Assembly: GCA_002483145.1 (NCBI GenBank)
Contig: DLHJ01000016.1
Span: 310,001-374,000, forward strand
Source of the DNA: Cellvibrio sp. UBA7671
Lineage (GTDB): Bacteria; Pseudomonadota; Gammaproteobacteria; Pseudomonadales; Cellvibrionaceae
Direction: 5' to 3'
Length of the DNA stretch: 64,000 bases
Below the pieces are notes generated by a model. It searched no databases, was not told the DNA's origin, and saw nothing but the letters and a program-made list of their open reading frames with translations. How positions within the stretch are numbered: the stretch's first letter is position 1; every line of letters starts with the position of its first letter. The position numbers were made by a program, and so were the translations under genes. Below, in pieces: positions 8,593 through 17,301 of the stretch.

Positions 8593-10863
8593 ATGTTAAA
8601 TTCACTCCGCTCCATCGTTCTGGAAGTAAACGCCGCACGCGATATGAAAACCGCGTTGGCGATTATTGTTACGCGAGTAAAGCAGGTGATGGCGACCCAG
8701 GTGTGCTCAGTCTACTTGCGCGATGCCAAGGGCGATTATGTGCTCATGGCGACCGACGGCCTCAACGCTGATGCGGTTGGGAAGGTGCGGCTGGCGGCTG
8801 GTGAAGGTTTGGTTGGGCGCGTGGTTGTGCGCGAAGAACCGATCAATTTGGAACACGCCGAAGCGCATCCAAGCTATCAGTATTTTCCCGAGACTGGCGA
8901 AGAGCGCTATAGCGCCTTCCTCGGTGTGCCGATTATCCACCATCGCAAAGTGCTCGGTGTGCTCGTTGTCCAGCAAGTCGAGCAGCGCCGTTTTGACGAG
9001 GGAGAGGAGGCGTTTTTAGTCACCATGTCGGCGCAATTAGCGGGTGTGATTGCCCATGCTGAAGCGACTGGTGGAGTGGTACCGGTGGGCGCCAAGGCAA
9101 CCCAGGCGAAATTTATCGGCGTGTCTGGCGCATCGGGTATTGCTATCGGTGAGGCGGTAGTGATTGCGCCATCGGCAGATTTAAGGTCGGTTCCCTATCA
9201 GGTGTGTAAGGATGTTGAGGCCGAAATCGCTTTCTTTCACCGCAGCCTGATGGCCGTGCGCGACGATATTAAATCTTTGGGTGAGCAATTAAAGGCGCGC
9301 ATTAACCGCGAGGAGCAGGCGCTGTTTGATGCCTATCTCGCCATGCTTGATGATGCTTCCCTTGGCGGCGAAGTAACTGATCGTATTCGCAAAGGCGCCA
9401 ACGCATCCTATGCCTGGAGTGAGGTGATCCTCGAGCACGAAAATATCTTCAATAGCATGAATGATCCCTACCTGCGCGAGCGGGCGACTGACTTGCGCGA
9501 TCTGGGGCGTCGTGTGCTGGCGTACTTGCAGGAATCCAATCAAAAGACGCGTGTATATCCCGACAAAACCATCCTGATCGGTGAAGAGCTGACTGCATCA
9601 ATGCTGGGGGAAATCCCCAAAGAAAAGCTGGCGGGCTTGGTGTCGGTGCTGGGCTCCTCCAACTCTCACGTTGCGATCCTGGCCCGGGCGATGGATATCC
9701 CCACGGTGATGGGCGCGGTGGATTTGCCTTTTACCCAAATCGATGGGCGTCCAATTATTGTAGATGGTTACAAAGGCACAGTTTACTGTGATCCCAGCGC
9801 ACAATTGCGCAAGCAATACAAAGCGATCTTCCTTGAAGAACAGGCATTGGTTAAAGGCTTGGAGGCGCTTAAAGATCTCCCCTGCGAAACCAAAGATCGC
9901 TACCGTTTACCGTTGCACGTCAACACCGGTCTGATGGCTGATGTAGTGCGCTCGCTTGAGCGCGGAGCTGAAGGCGTGGGTTTGTATCGCACCGAAGTGC
10001 CGTTCCTATTGCGTGATCGTTTTCCCAGTGAGGAAGAGCAACGCGCCATTTATCGCGAGCAGTTGGAGGCATTTGCGCCCCACTCGGTGACCATGCGGAC
10101 CCTCGATATCGGCGGTGATAAAGCCTTACCTTATTTCCCCATTGAAGAGGACAACCCCTTTCTAGGCTGGCGCGGTATCCGCGTCACACTGGATCACCCG
10201 GAGATTTTTCTCGCGCAAATTCGCGCCATGATCAAGGCCAGTGAAGGTTTGGATAATCTGCGTATCCTGCTACCGATGATCACAAATATGCAGGAGGTTG
10301 ATGCGTCCAAGGCGCTGATCCAGCGCGTACATAAAGAGTTGCTCGAAGAGGGCTACCGCGTGCGCAAGCCGCAAATCGGGGTGATGATCGAGGTACCGGC
10401 AGCGGTATATCTTGCGCCGGAGTTATCGCGCCGGGTGGATTTCCTCTCGGTCGGTAGCAACGATCTCACGCAGTATCTGCTGGCAGTAGACCGCAATAAT
10501 GCGCAGGTAGCGGACCTCTATCAAGCCTTCCATCCTGCTGTTCTACGCGCGTTGCAATATATCGTTTATGCAGCGCACGATGCCGGCATCAGTGTTAGTA
10601 TCTGCGGCGAATTGGCGGGTGATCCGGGCGCTGCCATCCTGCTGATGGCAATGGGATATGATGTGCTGTCGATGAATGCCACCAACCTTCCCAAGGTAAA
10701 ATCTGTGATTCGCGGTATTACCTTCGAGCGCGCGAAGCAGTTGCTAGCTGAGGTGATGCGCATGTCCAATGGTGATCTTATTCGCGACCATATCGCGCGT
10801 GAGTTGCGTGAGACAGGGTTGACTCGCCTGATCCGTCCGGTTGCTTCAGATGCAAATGAATAA
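8593..10863 (+). CDS. ptsP: Phosphoenolpyruvate-protein phosphotransferase PtsP (EI-Ntr)
   Basis: This 756-aa protein is the first enzyme of the nitrogen phosphotransferase system. It takes phosphate from PEP and passes it to NPr (PtsO) and then EIIA-Ntr (PtsN). An N-terminal GAF domain (about 15-160) is the mark of EI-Ntr as opposed to sugar EI. Next come the PEP-utilising N-terminal helical part, the phosphohistidine domain with 'SSNSHVAILARAM' (His near 359), and the TIM-barrel PEP-binding domain. The barrel shows 'GVGLYRTEVPFL', 'LDIGGDKALPYF' and the catalytic Cys in 'ICGELAGDP' (near 671). The partner genes ptsO and ptsN are not in the window. Confidence 0.95.
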   Translation: MLNSLRSIVLEVNAARDMKTALAIIVTRVKQVMATQVCSVYLRDAKGDYVLMATDGLNADAVGKVRLAAGEGLVGRVVVREEPINLEHAEAHPSYQYFPETGEERYSAFLGVPIIHHRKVLGVLVVQQVEQRRFDEGEEAFLVTMSAQLAGVIAHAEATGGVVPVGAKATQAKFIGVSGASGIAIGEAVVIAPSADLRSVPYQVCKDVEAEIAFFHRSLMAVRDDIKSLGEQLKARINREEQALFDAYLAMLDDASLGGEVTDRIRKGANASYAWSEVILEHENIFNSMNDPYLRERATDLRDLGRRVLAYLQESNQKTRVYPDKTILIGEELTASMLGEIPKEKLAGLVSVLGSSNSHVAILARAMDIPTVMGAVDLPFTQIDGRPIIVDGYKGTVYCDPSAQLRKQYKAIFLEEQALVKGLEALKDLPCETKDRYRLPLHVNTGLMADVVRSLERGAEGVGLYRTEVPFLLRDRFPSEEEQRAIYREQLEAFAPHSVTMRTLDIGGDKALPYFPIEEDNPFLGWRGIRVTLDHPEIFLAQIRAMIKASEGLDNLRILLPMITNMQEVDASKALIQRVHKELLEEGYRVRKPQIGVMIEVPAAVYLAPELSRRVDFLSVGSNDLTQYLLAVDRNNAQVADLYQAFHPAVLRALQYIVYAAHDAGISVSICGELAGDPGAAILLMAMGYDVLSMNATNLPKVKSVIRGITFERAKQLLAEVMRMSNGDLIRDHIARELRETGLTRLIRPVASDANE

Positions 10864-10874
10864 ATATAAATGTC

Positions 10875-10903
10875 TTGGGTGGGTCACAATTCCGCGCCAT
10901 AAT
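10875..10903 (+). promoter_or_regulatory. Candidate sigma-70 promoter of lgt
   Basis: TTGGGT and CATAAT are separated by 17 bp, starting 12 nt after the ptsP stop codon and ending 40 nt before the lgt start. The hexamer match is modest. Confidence 0.35.
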
Positions 10904-10942
10904 CACCGCCCACTGAGTTGGCTGTTTCAGGTTTAACCGCTT

Positions 10943-11779
10943 ATGTTGCAATACCCGGATTTAAATCCCATCGCTTTTACTATCCCTATTGGCCCCATAT
11001 CGCTTGGCGACATGACTATCGGGCCGTTCAATGTGCATTGGTATGGGGTTATGTATCTGCTGGCGTTTGCCAGTGCCTGGTTGATTTCCATGCATCGTGC
11101 CAAGGCTCCTGCTGCCACTGTGAACAAATCCCAAGTTGAAAATCTCATCACCTATGGTGCTTTTGGAGTGATACTCGGCGGTCGCTTTGGTTATGTGATG
11201 TTTTACAATTTTGAAGAATTCCTGCGCGATCCTCTCTGGCTGTTCCGCGTGTGGGAGGGTGGCATGTCATTTCATGGCGGTTTGATCGGTGTGATAGTGG
11301 CGATGATTATTTATTCCTATCGCATCAACCGTTCGTTTGTCAGTGTGATGGATTTTGTCGCTCCCATAGTCCCACTCGGTCTGGGTTTTGGCCGTTTGGG
11401 TAATTTTATCGGTCAGGAACTCTGGGGTCGTGTTAGCGATGTACCTTGGGCAATGGTATTCCCGAAGGCGCTGCCGGAAGGGCTGGCGCGTCACCCGAGC
11501 CAGTTATACCAAGCTTTCCTCGAAGGTCTGGTGTTGTTCGTGGTTGTGTTCTGGTTCTCTGCCAAACCTCGCCCGCGGGGCGCTGTGTCAGGCTTGTTCC
11601 TGATTGGCTATTCGATTTTCCGCTTTGGCGTTGAGTTTGTGCGCGAGCCAGATCTGGGGGTCGCCCTGATCGCTGGCATGACTCGAGGTCAATTGCTTTG
11701 CGTCCCCATGTTCCTGCTCGGTGCAGGGCTGCTGGTGTGGGCTTACGTCTTTGCCCCGAAATCCGCCAAGAACCCATAA
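10943..11779 (+). CDS. lgt: Prolipoprotein diacylglyceryl transferase
   Basis: Lgt transfers a diacylglyceryl group from phosphatidylglycerol to the lipobox Cys of prolipoproteins in the inner membrane. The 278-aa protein has about seven hydrophobic segments. It carries the family signatures 'GGRFGYVMFY', 'FHGGLIG' (near 110) and 'GRLGNFIGQELWGR' (near 150), the last corresponding to the Lgt signature GRxGNFINxExxGR. A following 'HPSQLYQAFLEG' segment is also diagnostic. It serves the several lipoproteins seen elsewhere in the window. It is followed after 31 nt by thyA, the classical lgt-thyA arrangement, so the two are probably cotranscribed. Confidence 0.95.
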   Translation: MLQYPDLNPIAFTIPIGPISLGDMTIGPFNVHWYGVMYLLAFASAWLISMHRAKAPAATVNKSQVENLITYGAFGVILGGRFGYVMFYNFEEFLRDPLWLFRVWEGGMSFHGGLIGVIVAMIIYSYRINRSFVSVMDFVAPIVPLGLGFGRLGNFIGQELWGRVSDVPWAMVFPKALPEGLARHPSQLYQAFLEGLVLFVVVFWFSAKPRPRGAVSGLFLIGYSIFRFGVEFVREPDLGVALIAGMTRGQLLCVPMFLLGAGLLVWAYVFAPKSAKNP

Positions 11780-11810
11780 GGTCTGTTAAATTTTTGGTAC
11801 AGGTTTGTGA

Positions 11811-12650
11811 ATGAAGCAATATCTTGATTTGATGCGCGATGTAGTGGAAAACGGTGTTCAGCGCGGCGACCGCACCGGCACAGGGACGCGCTCAGTCTTT
11901 GGTCGCCAGTTGCGTTTTGATCTCAATAAAGGCTTTCCCCTGGTGACCACCAAAACTGTCCATCTGAAAAGTGTGATTGTTGAATTGCTGTGGTTCCTGC
12001 AAGGGCGCACTGATGTTAGCTGGTTGCAGGAGCGGGGGTGTAACATCTGGAATGAGTGGGCCACCGAATCGGGCGATTTGGGGCCGGTCTATGGTAAGCA
12101 GTGGCGCAGTTGGGCGTGTCCAGATGGATCGACTATCGACCAGATTTCCCAAGTGATTGCCCAAATCAAGAAAAATCCCTATTCGCGTCGCTTGATTGTC
12201 AGTGCTTGGAATCCGGCTGATTTGCCGGATGAGTCGATGAGTCCCCAGCAGAATGTCGAGCGGGGGCGAATGGCGCTTGCTGCGTGCCACACCCTGTTTC
12301 AGTTTTATGTGTCCGAGGGTAAGCTTTCGTGCCAGCTTTACCAGCGTAGTGCTGATCTGTTTTTAGGGGTGCCGTTCAATATTGCCAGCTACGCACTCCT
12401 GACCCATATGATTGCCCAGCAGTGCGATTTGGGTGTTGGTGATTTTGTGCATACCTTTGGTGATTGCCATTTGTACAATAACCACATTACAGACGACATA
12501 GTTTACGAACAATTAACGCGCGAACCTAAAAACTTGCCTACACTTACGTTCTCGCGCAGGCCGGACACCATTTTCGGCTATGAATTACAGGATTTTGTGT
12601 TTGACGGTTACCAGCCCCATCCGCGTATAGTCGCGCCTATTGCTATCTAG
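11811..12650 (+). CDS. thyA: Thymidylate synthase ThyA
   Basis: ThyA makes dTMP from dUMP using methylene-tetrahydrofolate, producing dihydrofolate. Visible landmarks are '[13 protein letters not shown]' near the start, the catalytic Cys in '[12 protein letters not shown]' (near 159), '[24 protein letters not shown]' split across the dUMP-binding region, and the C-terminal 'IVAPIAI'. At 279 aa it is longer than the 264-aa E. coli enzyme because of an insertion before the catalytic Cys ('[13 protein letters not shown]'), a known variation in the family. It lies between lgt and folA, whose product recycles the dihydrofolate made here. Confidence 0.95.
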   Translation: MKQYLDLMRDVVENGVQRGDRTGTGTRSVFGRQLRFDLNKGFPLVTTKTVHLKSVIVELLWFLQGRTDVSWLQERGCNIWNEWATESGDLGPVYGKQWRSWACPDGSTIDQISQVIAQIKKNPYSRRLIVSAWNPADLPDESMSPQQNVERGRMALAACHTLFQFYVSEGKLSCQLYQRSADLFLGVPFNIASYALLTHMIAQQCDLGVGDFVHTFGDCHLYNNHITDDIVYEQLTREPKNLPTLTFSRRPDTIFGYELQDFVFDGYQPHPRIVAPIAI

Positions 12651-12702
12651 TGGTGTTTTGGTTGTTGACGAATATATTAGAAGGTAAAGGTGAAGGCTCT
12701 GC

Positions 12703-13212
12703 ATGAAATTGGCCATCATAGTTGCGGCAGCCAGAAATGGTGTTATCGGGTGCAATAATCAATTGCCCTGGCACCTTCCGCAAGATCTAAAGTATTTCAA
12801 AGCGGTAACACTGGGCAAGCCAGTTATCATGGGGCGTAAAACCTATGAGTCCATCGGTAAGCCTTTACCGGGACGCACTAATATAGTGATTACCCGTAAC
12901 AAGGATTGGGTGGCTGCTGAGGGAGTAATTGTTACCAATAGTTTCGAGCAAGCGCTGCTTGAGGCGCAAAAAGTGCGCGGCTCCACGGTTTCGGATCTCG
13001 ATGAGGTTATGGTTATTGGCGGTGCAGAAATATACCGTTCAGCGCTGCAATTTGCGGATCGCATTTATCTGACGCGTATTGATGTCGAGCCGCAAGGAGA
13101 TGCCTTTTTTGAGGCGCTGGATGAGGCGAAATGGGGCTTGGAGTCATGCGCGGCGGGTGATGTGGCTGCGTTAGTACCACACGAGTTTTTAGTGTATTCC
13201 CGGATTGCGTGA
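12703..13212 (+). CDS. folA: Dihydrofolate reductase FolA
   Basis: This 169-aa enzyme reduces dihydrofolate to tetrahydrofolate with NADPH. The N-terminal 'LAIIVAAARNGVIGCNNQLPWHLPQDL' region (shown only in part here: 'NQLPWHLPQDLKYF') holds the substrate-site Trp and Asp. 'PVIMGRKTYESIGKPLPGR' and the 'VIGGAEIY' loop bind NADPH. It starts 52 nt after thyA with a purine-rich ribosome site (GGTGAAGG), consistent with an lgt-thyA-folA unit. The length and motifs are those of a standard chromosomal DHFR, so there is no hint of a resistance variant. Confidence 0.94.
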   Translation: MKLAIIVAAARNGVIGCNNQLPWHLPQDLKYFKAVTLGKPVIMGRKTYESIGKPLPGRTNIVITRNKDWVAAEGVIVTNSFEQALLEAQKVRGSTVSDLDEVMVIGGAEIYRSALQFADRIYLTRIDVEPQGDAFFEALDEAKWGLESCAAGDVAALVPHEFLVYSRIA

Positions 13213-13500
13213 TAAATGATCGCTAATAACTAAAAGTTTTGTTTTAAATGTCTTTTTCTGGTTTGTTTTTGATGTTTTTGTTTTTGTGTTACCGGTGCAC
13301 TTATTAAAAGCAGTAATGTGTTACCAAGTTGATACCTTAATACACACGTGGAAGGTTGTAGGATAAATCATTGGAAGTAGGTCATGGCGCTTATTACAAT
13401 GCCGCCGTTCTTAGCCGCCTCGAAGAGGCTACGTGGATAACGCGTCTGTGGCAGCTTGTTGCCGCAAACTCACTTGATTGAACACCCAGTTGGGGGGATT
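13213..13500. other. T-rich intergenic region upstream of the TonB operon
   Basis: The 288-bp gap begins with a T-rich tract after folA (from about 13235), which may help end transcription. It holds a small hairpin (GCCTC-GAA-GAGGC, 13417-13429) and ends with the strong ribosome site GGGGGG before the DUF3450 start. No gene is visible. I could not identify a convincing promoter by eye. Confidence 0.4.
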
Positions 13501-14283
13501 ATGAAAAAGCAGCGATTGAAAGCGGTGGCTCTGACCACAATGCTTTCTGCCGGCGCGCTAATGGGTAGCGTTGCCATGGCAGATCAAACTCTGGATGCAG
13601 TACTCCAGGCAGGTCAAGCCAAAACTACTTTGGCGCAAGACTCCCAGAAGCGCATTGATAGATTGGCTCAGGAAACTGACGATCTGGCGCAACAATTCAA
13701 ACAACAAAACAAGCTGATCGACGATCTCCGCGTGTTTAACGCCCAGATGGAAAAGCAAGTTGCCAAGCAGTTGGTTGTGGTCCAGGAGTTGGAGCAATCA
13801 ATCGAGAAAGTAACTGTTATCGAACGTCAAATTCAGCCGCTGATTTTCCGCATGCTCGATGGTTTGGAGCAGTTCGTGAATCTGGATAAGCCATTTTCAT
13901 TGGAAGAGCGTCAAGCTCAAATCGCAATGCTGCGTGCTAACCAAGATCGTGCTGATATCTCTGTTTCAGAGAAGTTTCGTCAGGTGCTTGAGGCCTACAA
14001 AATTGAATCTGCTTACGGCAGCACAATTTCTGCATACAAAACTACCCTTTCACTTGATGGTCAGGATCGTGAAGTGAGCATCCTGCGTGTTGGCCGCATC
14101 TCTTTGATGTACCAAACAACTGATGCACAAGCCAGTGGTTATTGGGATGTTGCCCAAAAATCGTGGGTTTCATTAGATAGCTCTTACAATGCGCCGATTT
14201 TGAAAGGTTTGAAGATTGCGCGTGACCAAGCTACCAAAGATATTATGACTATGCCCATTCAAGCACCGGAGGCAGCACAATGA
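13501..14283 (+). CDS. DUF3450 periplasmic protein of a TonB2-type system
   Basis: A 260-aa exported protein with a Sec signal peptide ending near 'SVAMA' and a long heptad-like coiled coil (about 25-105, rich in Gln, Leu and Lys). A compact C-terminal domain (about 120-240) follows, with 'VSILRVGRISLMYQT'. DUF3450 proteins are the first gene of marine-type TonB2 operons and are thought to help the ExbB/TtpC complex span the periplasm. Their exact role is unproven. The start ATG 13501 follows a GGGGGG ribosome site. Its stop codon overlaps the next start (ATGA), implying translational coupling. Confidence 0.85.
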   Translation: MKKQRLKAVALTTMLSAGALMGSVAMADQTLDAVLQAGQAKTTLAQDSQKRIDRLAQETDDLAQQFKQQNKLIDDLRVFNAQMEKQVAKQLVVVQELEQSIEKVTVIERQIQPLIFRMLDGLEQFVNLDKPFSLEERQAQIAMLRANQDRADISVSEKFRQVLEAYKIESAYGSTISAYKTTLSLDGQDREVSILRVGRISLMYQTTDAQASGYWDVAQKSWVSLDSSYNAPILKGLKIARDQATKDIMTMPIQAPEAAQ

Positions 14284-15659
14284 AAATGAAGTTTGTTAAA
14301 AACTGCCTGATGCTTGCCACTGTTGGTCTATTGAGCAGCAGTTTTGCTGTGGCTCAAGAGAAGGCTCAAACGCTTGATCAACTGTTGGATATGGTAAAAA
14401 AATCTCAAATCAGTGAGTCTGCTGAGCACAAGCAACGCGAAGCTGAATTTGCTCGCGATAAAGCTGGTCAGGCTGGTTTATTGGCGCAAGCTAATGCTAC
14501 TCGCCAAGCAGAAGAGAACCGCTCTGTTGCTTTGGAAAAGAAGTACGCCGAACAGCAGCTCTTGGTTACTCAGAAAAAAGCGCAATTAAATGAGCGTTTG
14601 GGTTCAATGCGTGAACTCTTTGGTCATTTGACTTCAACTGCTGGCGATTTGCGCGCAACACTTGAGACTTCTCTGGTTAGCGCCCAATACCCTAATCGCG
14701 GTGACTTCTTGGATGCTTTGATCGAAAAGATGAATGGAAGTACTCAACTTCCTGACATCGAAGAGATTGAGCGTTTGTGGTACGAAGTTCAACGTGAAAT
14801 GGTAGAAACTGGCCGTGTTGCGAAATTCAACGCAACAGTAATCAAACCAAATGGTGAGCAAGCGGAGCAAGAAATTGTTCGTGTTGGTACTTACAATCTG
14901 GTTTCAAATGGTACATACCTCACTTACGACGGCAGAAAAATTGAAGAGCTTGCGCGTCAGCCAGACTCAGCAATGCTTTCTGCCGCAGCAGCATTGCAAT
15001 CTGCTACTAGCGGTGTAGTAGATTTGGGTATCGACCCAACTGGCCCTCTTGGTGGTCAGTTGCTTGGTGCCCTGATTCAGAAGCCAACCTTTATGGAATA
15101 CCTTGATCAAGGCGGCTCAGTAGGTTGGGTAATCGTATACGTAGGTATCTTCGGTATTTTGCTTGGCTTCTGGCGTATGCTGGTTCTCTTCGCTATGAGT
15201 GCAAAAGTAAAAGCTCAACTTAAGAATGTGAGTAACCCAAGCACAAACAACCCGCTTGGTCGCGTATTGAAAGTTGCTCAAGAAAACAAAAATGTTGACC
15301 CTGAGACTTTGGAGTTGAAGCTCGAAGAAGCTGTGTTGAAAGAGCGTCCATCGATTGAAAGCGGCTTGGCGATTATGAAGATTATTGCTGCTGTAGGTCC
15401 GTTGCTGGGTCTGTTGGGTACCGTAACCGGTATGATTACAACCTTCCAGGCAATCACCATTTTCGGTGCTGGCGATCCTAAAAACATGGCAGGCGGTATT
15501 TCTGCAGCATTGGTAACTACCGTACAGGGTCTTGTTGTTGCTATCCCAATGGTATTAATGCATACCTTGGTTAATGGTCGCGCCAAGTCAGTGATTCACG
15601 TACTCGATGAGCAGACTACCGGTATTATTGCGGAAAATGCTGAGCGTAACGGCAAGTAG
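14280..15659 (+). CDS. TtpC-like ExbB family protein with long periplasmic N-terminus
   Basis: This 459-aa protein has a signal peptide (cleaved after 'FAVAQ'), a charged coiled-coil region (about 40-120) and a periplasmic domain. From about residue 275 the membrane part resembles MotA/TolQ/ExbB proton channels, with conserved segments 'AAVGPLLGLLGTVTGMITTFQ' (written here in part: 'LLGLLGTVTGMITTF') and 'GISAALVTTVQGLVVAIP'. TtpC is an additional essential component of Vibrio TonB2 systems. It sits directly after DUF3450 and before a normal ExbB, so this operon has two channel-type proteins. Confidence 0.85.
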   Translation: MKMKFVKNCLMLATVGLLSSSFAVAQEKAQTLDQLLDMVKKSQISESAEHKQREAEFARDKAGQAGLLAQANATRQAEENRSVALEKKYAEQQLLVTQKKAQLNERLGSMRELFGHLTSTAGDLRATLETSLVSAQYPNRGDFLDALIEKMNGSTQLPDIEEIERLWYEVQREMVETGRVAKFNATVIKPNGEQAEQEIVRVGTYNLVSNGTYLTYDGRKIEELARQPDSAMLSAAAALQSATSGVVDLGIDPTGPLGGQLLGALIQKPTFMEYLDQGGSVGWVIVYVGIFGILLGFWRMLVLFAMSAKVKAQLKNVSNPSTNNPLGRVLKVAQENKNVDPETLELKLEEAVLKERPSIESGLAIMKIIAAVGPLLGLLGTVTGMITTFQAITIFGAGDPKNMAGGISAALVTTVQGLVVAIPMVLMHTLVNGRAKSVIHVLDEQTTGIIAENAERNGK

Positions 15660-15669
15660 GAGATAAACC

Positions 15670-16197
15670 ATGCAGGCTTTGACGGACGCTATAGGAACCC
15701 TTGAAGCCTTTTTGGACCAAGGCGGCATATTGATGTATGCAATCGCTGCCTTAACCCTTTGGATGTGGGTGCTCATATTTGAGCGCCTCGTCTATTTCAA
15801 AGGTAGTCTGAAAGGCGATATACAGCAGTCGCTCGCTCAATGGGAGTCTCGTAAAGAGCGCAAGTCTTGGAATGCTCATCAGATTCGTGCGGCACTTATT
15901 TCTCGCATGGATGACAAGATTAGCTCTAATTTGGACATGATTACTGCATTGGTAGCGTTATGTCCTCTCATGGGGTTGCTTGGAACCGTAACGGGAATGA
16001 TTGAAGTGTTTGGTGTACTTGCCAACACTGGTGGTGGTGATGCTAAGTCTATGGCCGGTGGTGTATCAAAAGCCACTATTCCTACAATGGCTGGTATGGT
16101 CGCCGCAATTTCTGGTGTATTTGCAAGCACTTACTTGACTCGCATAGCAGATAATGAAAAAGCCTTATTTGCTGACCATCTGACAATGGATCACTAG
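15670..16197 (+). CDS. exbB: ExbB2 proton-channel subunit
   Basis: A 175-aa MotA/TolQ/ExbB family protein with three membrane segments (about 15-40, 90-120 and 130-155). The signature 'LCPLMGLLGTVTGMIEVF' and 'MAGGVSKATIPTMAGMVAAI' are present. With ExbD it forms the inner-membrane proton channel that energises TonB. It has a good ribosome site (AGGAG) and starts 10 nt after the TtpC-like gene. It lacks the long N-terminal extension of the preceding paralogue. Confidence 0.9.
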   Translation: MQALTDAIGTLEAFLDQGGILMYAIAALTLWMWVLIFERLVYFKGSLKGDIQQSLAQWESRKERKSWNAHQIRAALISRMDDKISSNLDMITALVALCPLMGLLGTVTGMIEVFGVLANTGGGDAKSMAGGVSKATIPTMAGMVAAISGVFASTYLTRIADNEKALFADHLTMDH

Positions 16198-16252
16198 TAA
16201 TAGTGATCCATTGCAGTACGACTAATTTCAACCTGTATGAAAGAGATGTCTC

Positions 16253-16657
16253 ATGAGCAGGAAAAACCCAAGGCCAGAAGAAGAAGCTCAGGCAATTGAC
16301 TTGACGCCCATGTTGGACGTTGTGTTTATCATGCTGATTTTCTTTATTGTTACGGCCACTTTTATCAAAGAGACTGGTAAAGAGGTTTCAAGACCTGACG
16401 CTAATACAGCTGAAGACAAACCTAATGCCAGTATTTTGATTGCAATTGGTCCTGATAATGAAATCTGGATGGACAAAAAAGAAATTGATCCACGTAATGT
16501 GCGTCAGGCAATTGAGCGTATGCGTGCGGACAACCCTAAGGGATCAGTGTCTATTCAAGCAGATAAAGAGTCAGACCTTAAGTTTGTAGTGGATGTTGCT
16601 AATGCTGCGCGTAAAGCTGGCGTTACCGATATAAGTGTATCTACTGAGAAGAACTAA
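16253..16657 (+). CDS. exbD: ExbD2 subunit
   Basis: A 134-aa ExbD/TolR family protein. A short cytoplasmic N-terminus is followed by one membrane helix containing the proton-carrying Asp in 'LTPMLDVVFIMLIFF'. The periplasmic domain ends with 'ARKAGVTDISVSTEK'. It completes the ExbB-ExbD motor and lies between exbB and tonB. The 55-nt gap to exbB is the largest within this operon. Confidence 0.92.
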   Translation: MSRKNPRPEEEAQAIDLTPMLDVVFIMLIFFIVTATFIKETGKEVSRPDANTAEDKPNASILIAIGPDNEIWMDKKEIDPRNVRQAIERMRADNPKGSVSIQADKESDLKFVVDVANAARKAGVTDISVSTEKN

Positions 16658-16663
16658 GCAGCT

Positions 16664-17290
16664 ATGAACCCTATAAAAGTCGCCATAGCAGGAATACTCG
16701 GTGTTGTTGTCACACTTGGCCTCCTGTATTTAATGAATAGTCTAGTAAATACGGAATTTGCGCAGCCTGATGCTTCTAAGTCTGTGAAAATTCCTGATAT
16801 TCGGATGAGCAACACTAAAATTGAAACCAGGTTAGATGACGCGAAACCTGAAAAGCCCCAAGAACCTGAGACTCCTCCAGACTTGCCGGAACCCGAGTTT
16901 GATGCACCTGATGTTTCTGGTGAGGCTTTAAATATGACGGCTCCTGTCGCTAAAGCTGGGATAGATGTTGGCTCTGGTTCCTTGGCATTTAGTGAAGGTG
17001 AATATCTCCCTATCGTTAAGGTTCCACCTGAATATCCAAGCACAGCACTGTCCCGTGGTATCGAAGGGTTTTGTACAGTTGTTTATACCGTGACTGAAAC
17101 TGGTACTACGCGCGACCCTCAACCTATTGAAGATCAATGCATCACCAAAGACGGTAAACCAACGTCTGTATTTAACCGAGCATCTGTTAAAGCTGCGCTC
17201 AAATTTAAGTACAAGCCTAAGGTTGTTGATGGTAAGCCAGTTGAAGTTCCTGGGGTGAAGAACCGCTTCACCTATGAGATGCAGAAATAA
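16664..17290 (+). CDS. tonB: TonB2 energy transducer
   Basis: A 208-aa protein with one N-terminal membrane anchor (about 5-25), a Pro/Glu-rich periplasmic spacer ('KPEKPQEPETPPDLPEPE') and a C-terminal TonB domain (about 120-208). The C-terminal domain has 'PPEYPSTALSRGIEGF' and 'VKNRFTYEMQK'. It carries motor energy to TonB-dependent outer-membrane receptors. The short spacer is typical of TonB2 proteins, which are thought to need helper proteins such as TtpC to reach the outer membrane. One candidate client receptor is encoded at 29548-31506. Confidence 0.9.
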   Translation: MNPIKVAIAGILGVVVTLGLLYLMNSLVNTEFAQPDASKSVKIPDIRMSNTKIETRLDDAKPEKPQEPETPPDLPEPEFDAPDVSGEALNMTAPVAKAGIDVGSGSLAFSEGEYLPIVKVPPEYPSTALSRGIEGFCTVVYTVTETGTTRDPQPIEDQCITKDGKPTSVFNRASVKAALKFKYKPKVVDGKPVEVPGVKNRFTYEMQK

Positions 17291-17301
17291 GGGGTAATGA
17301 A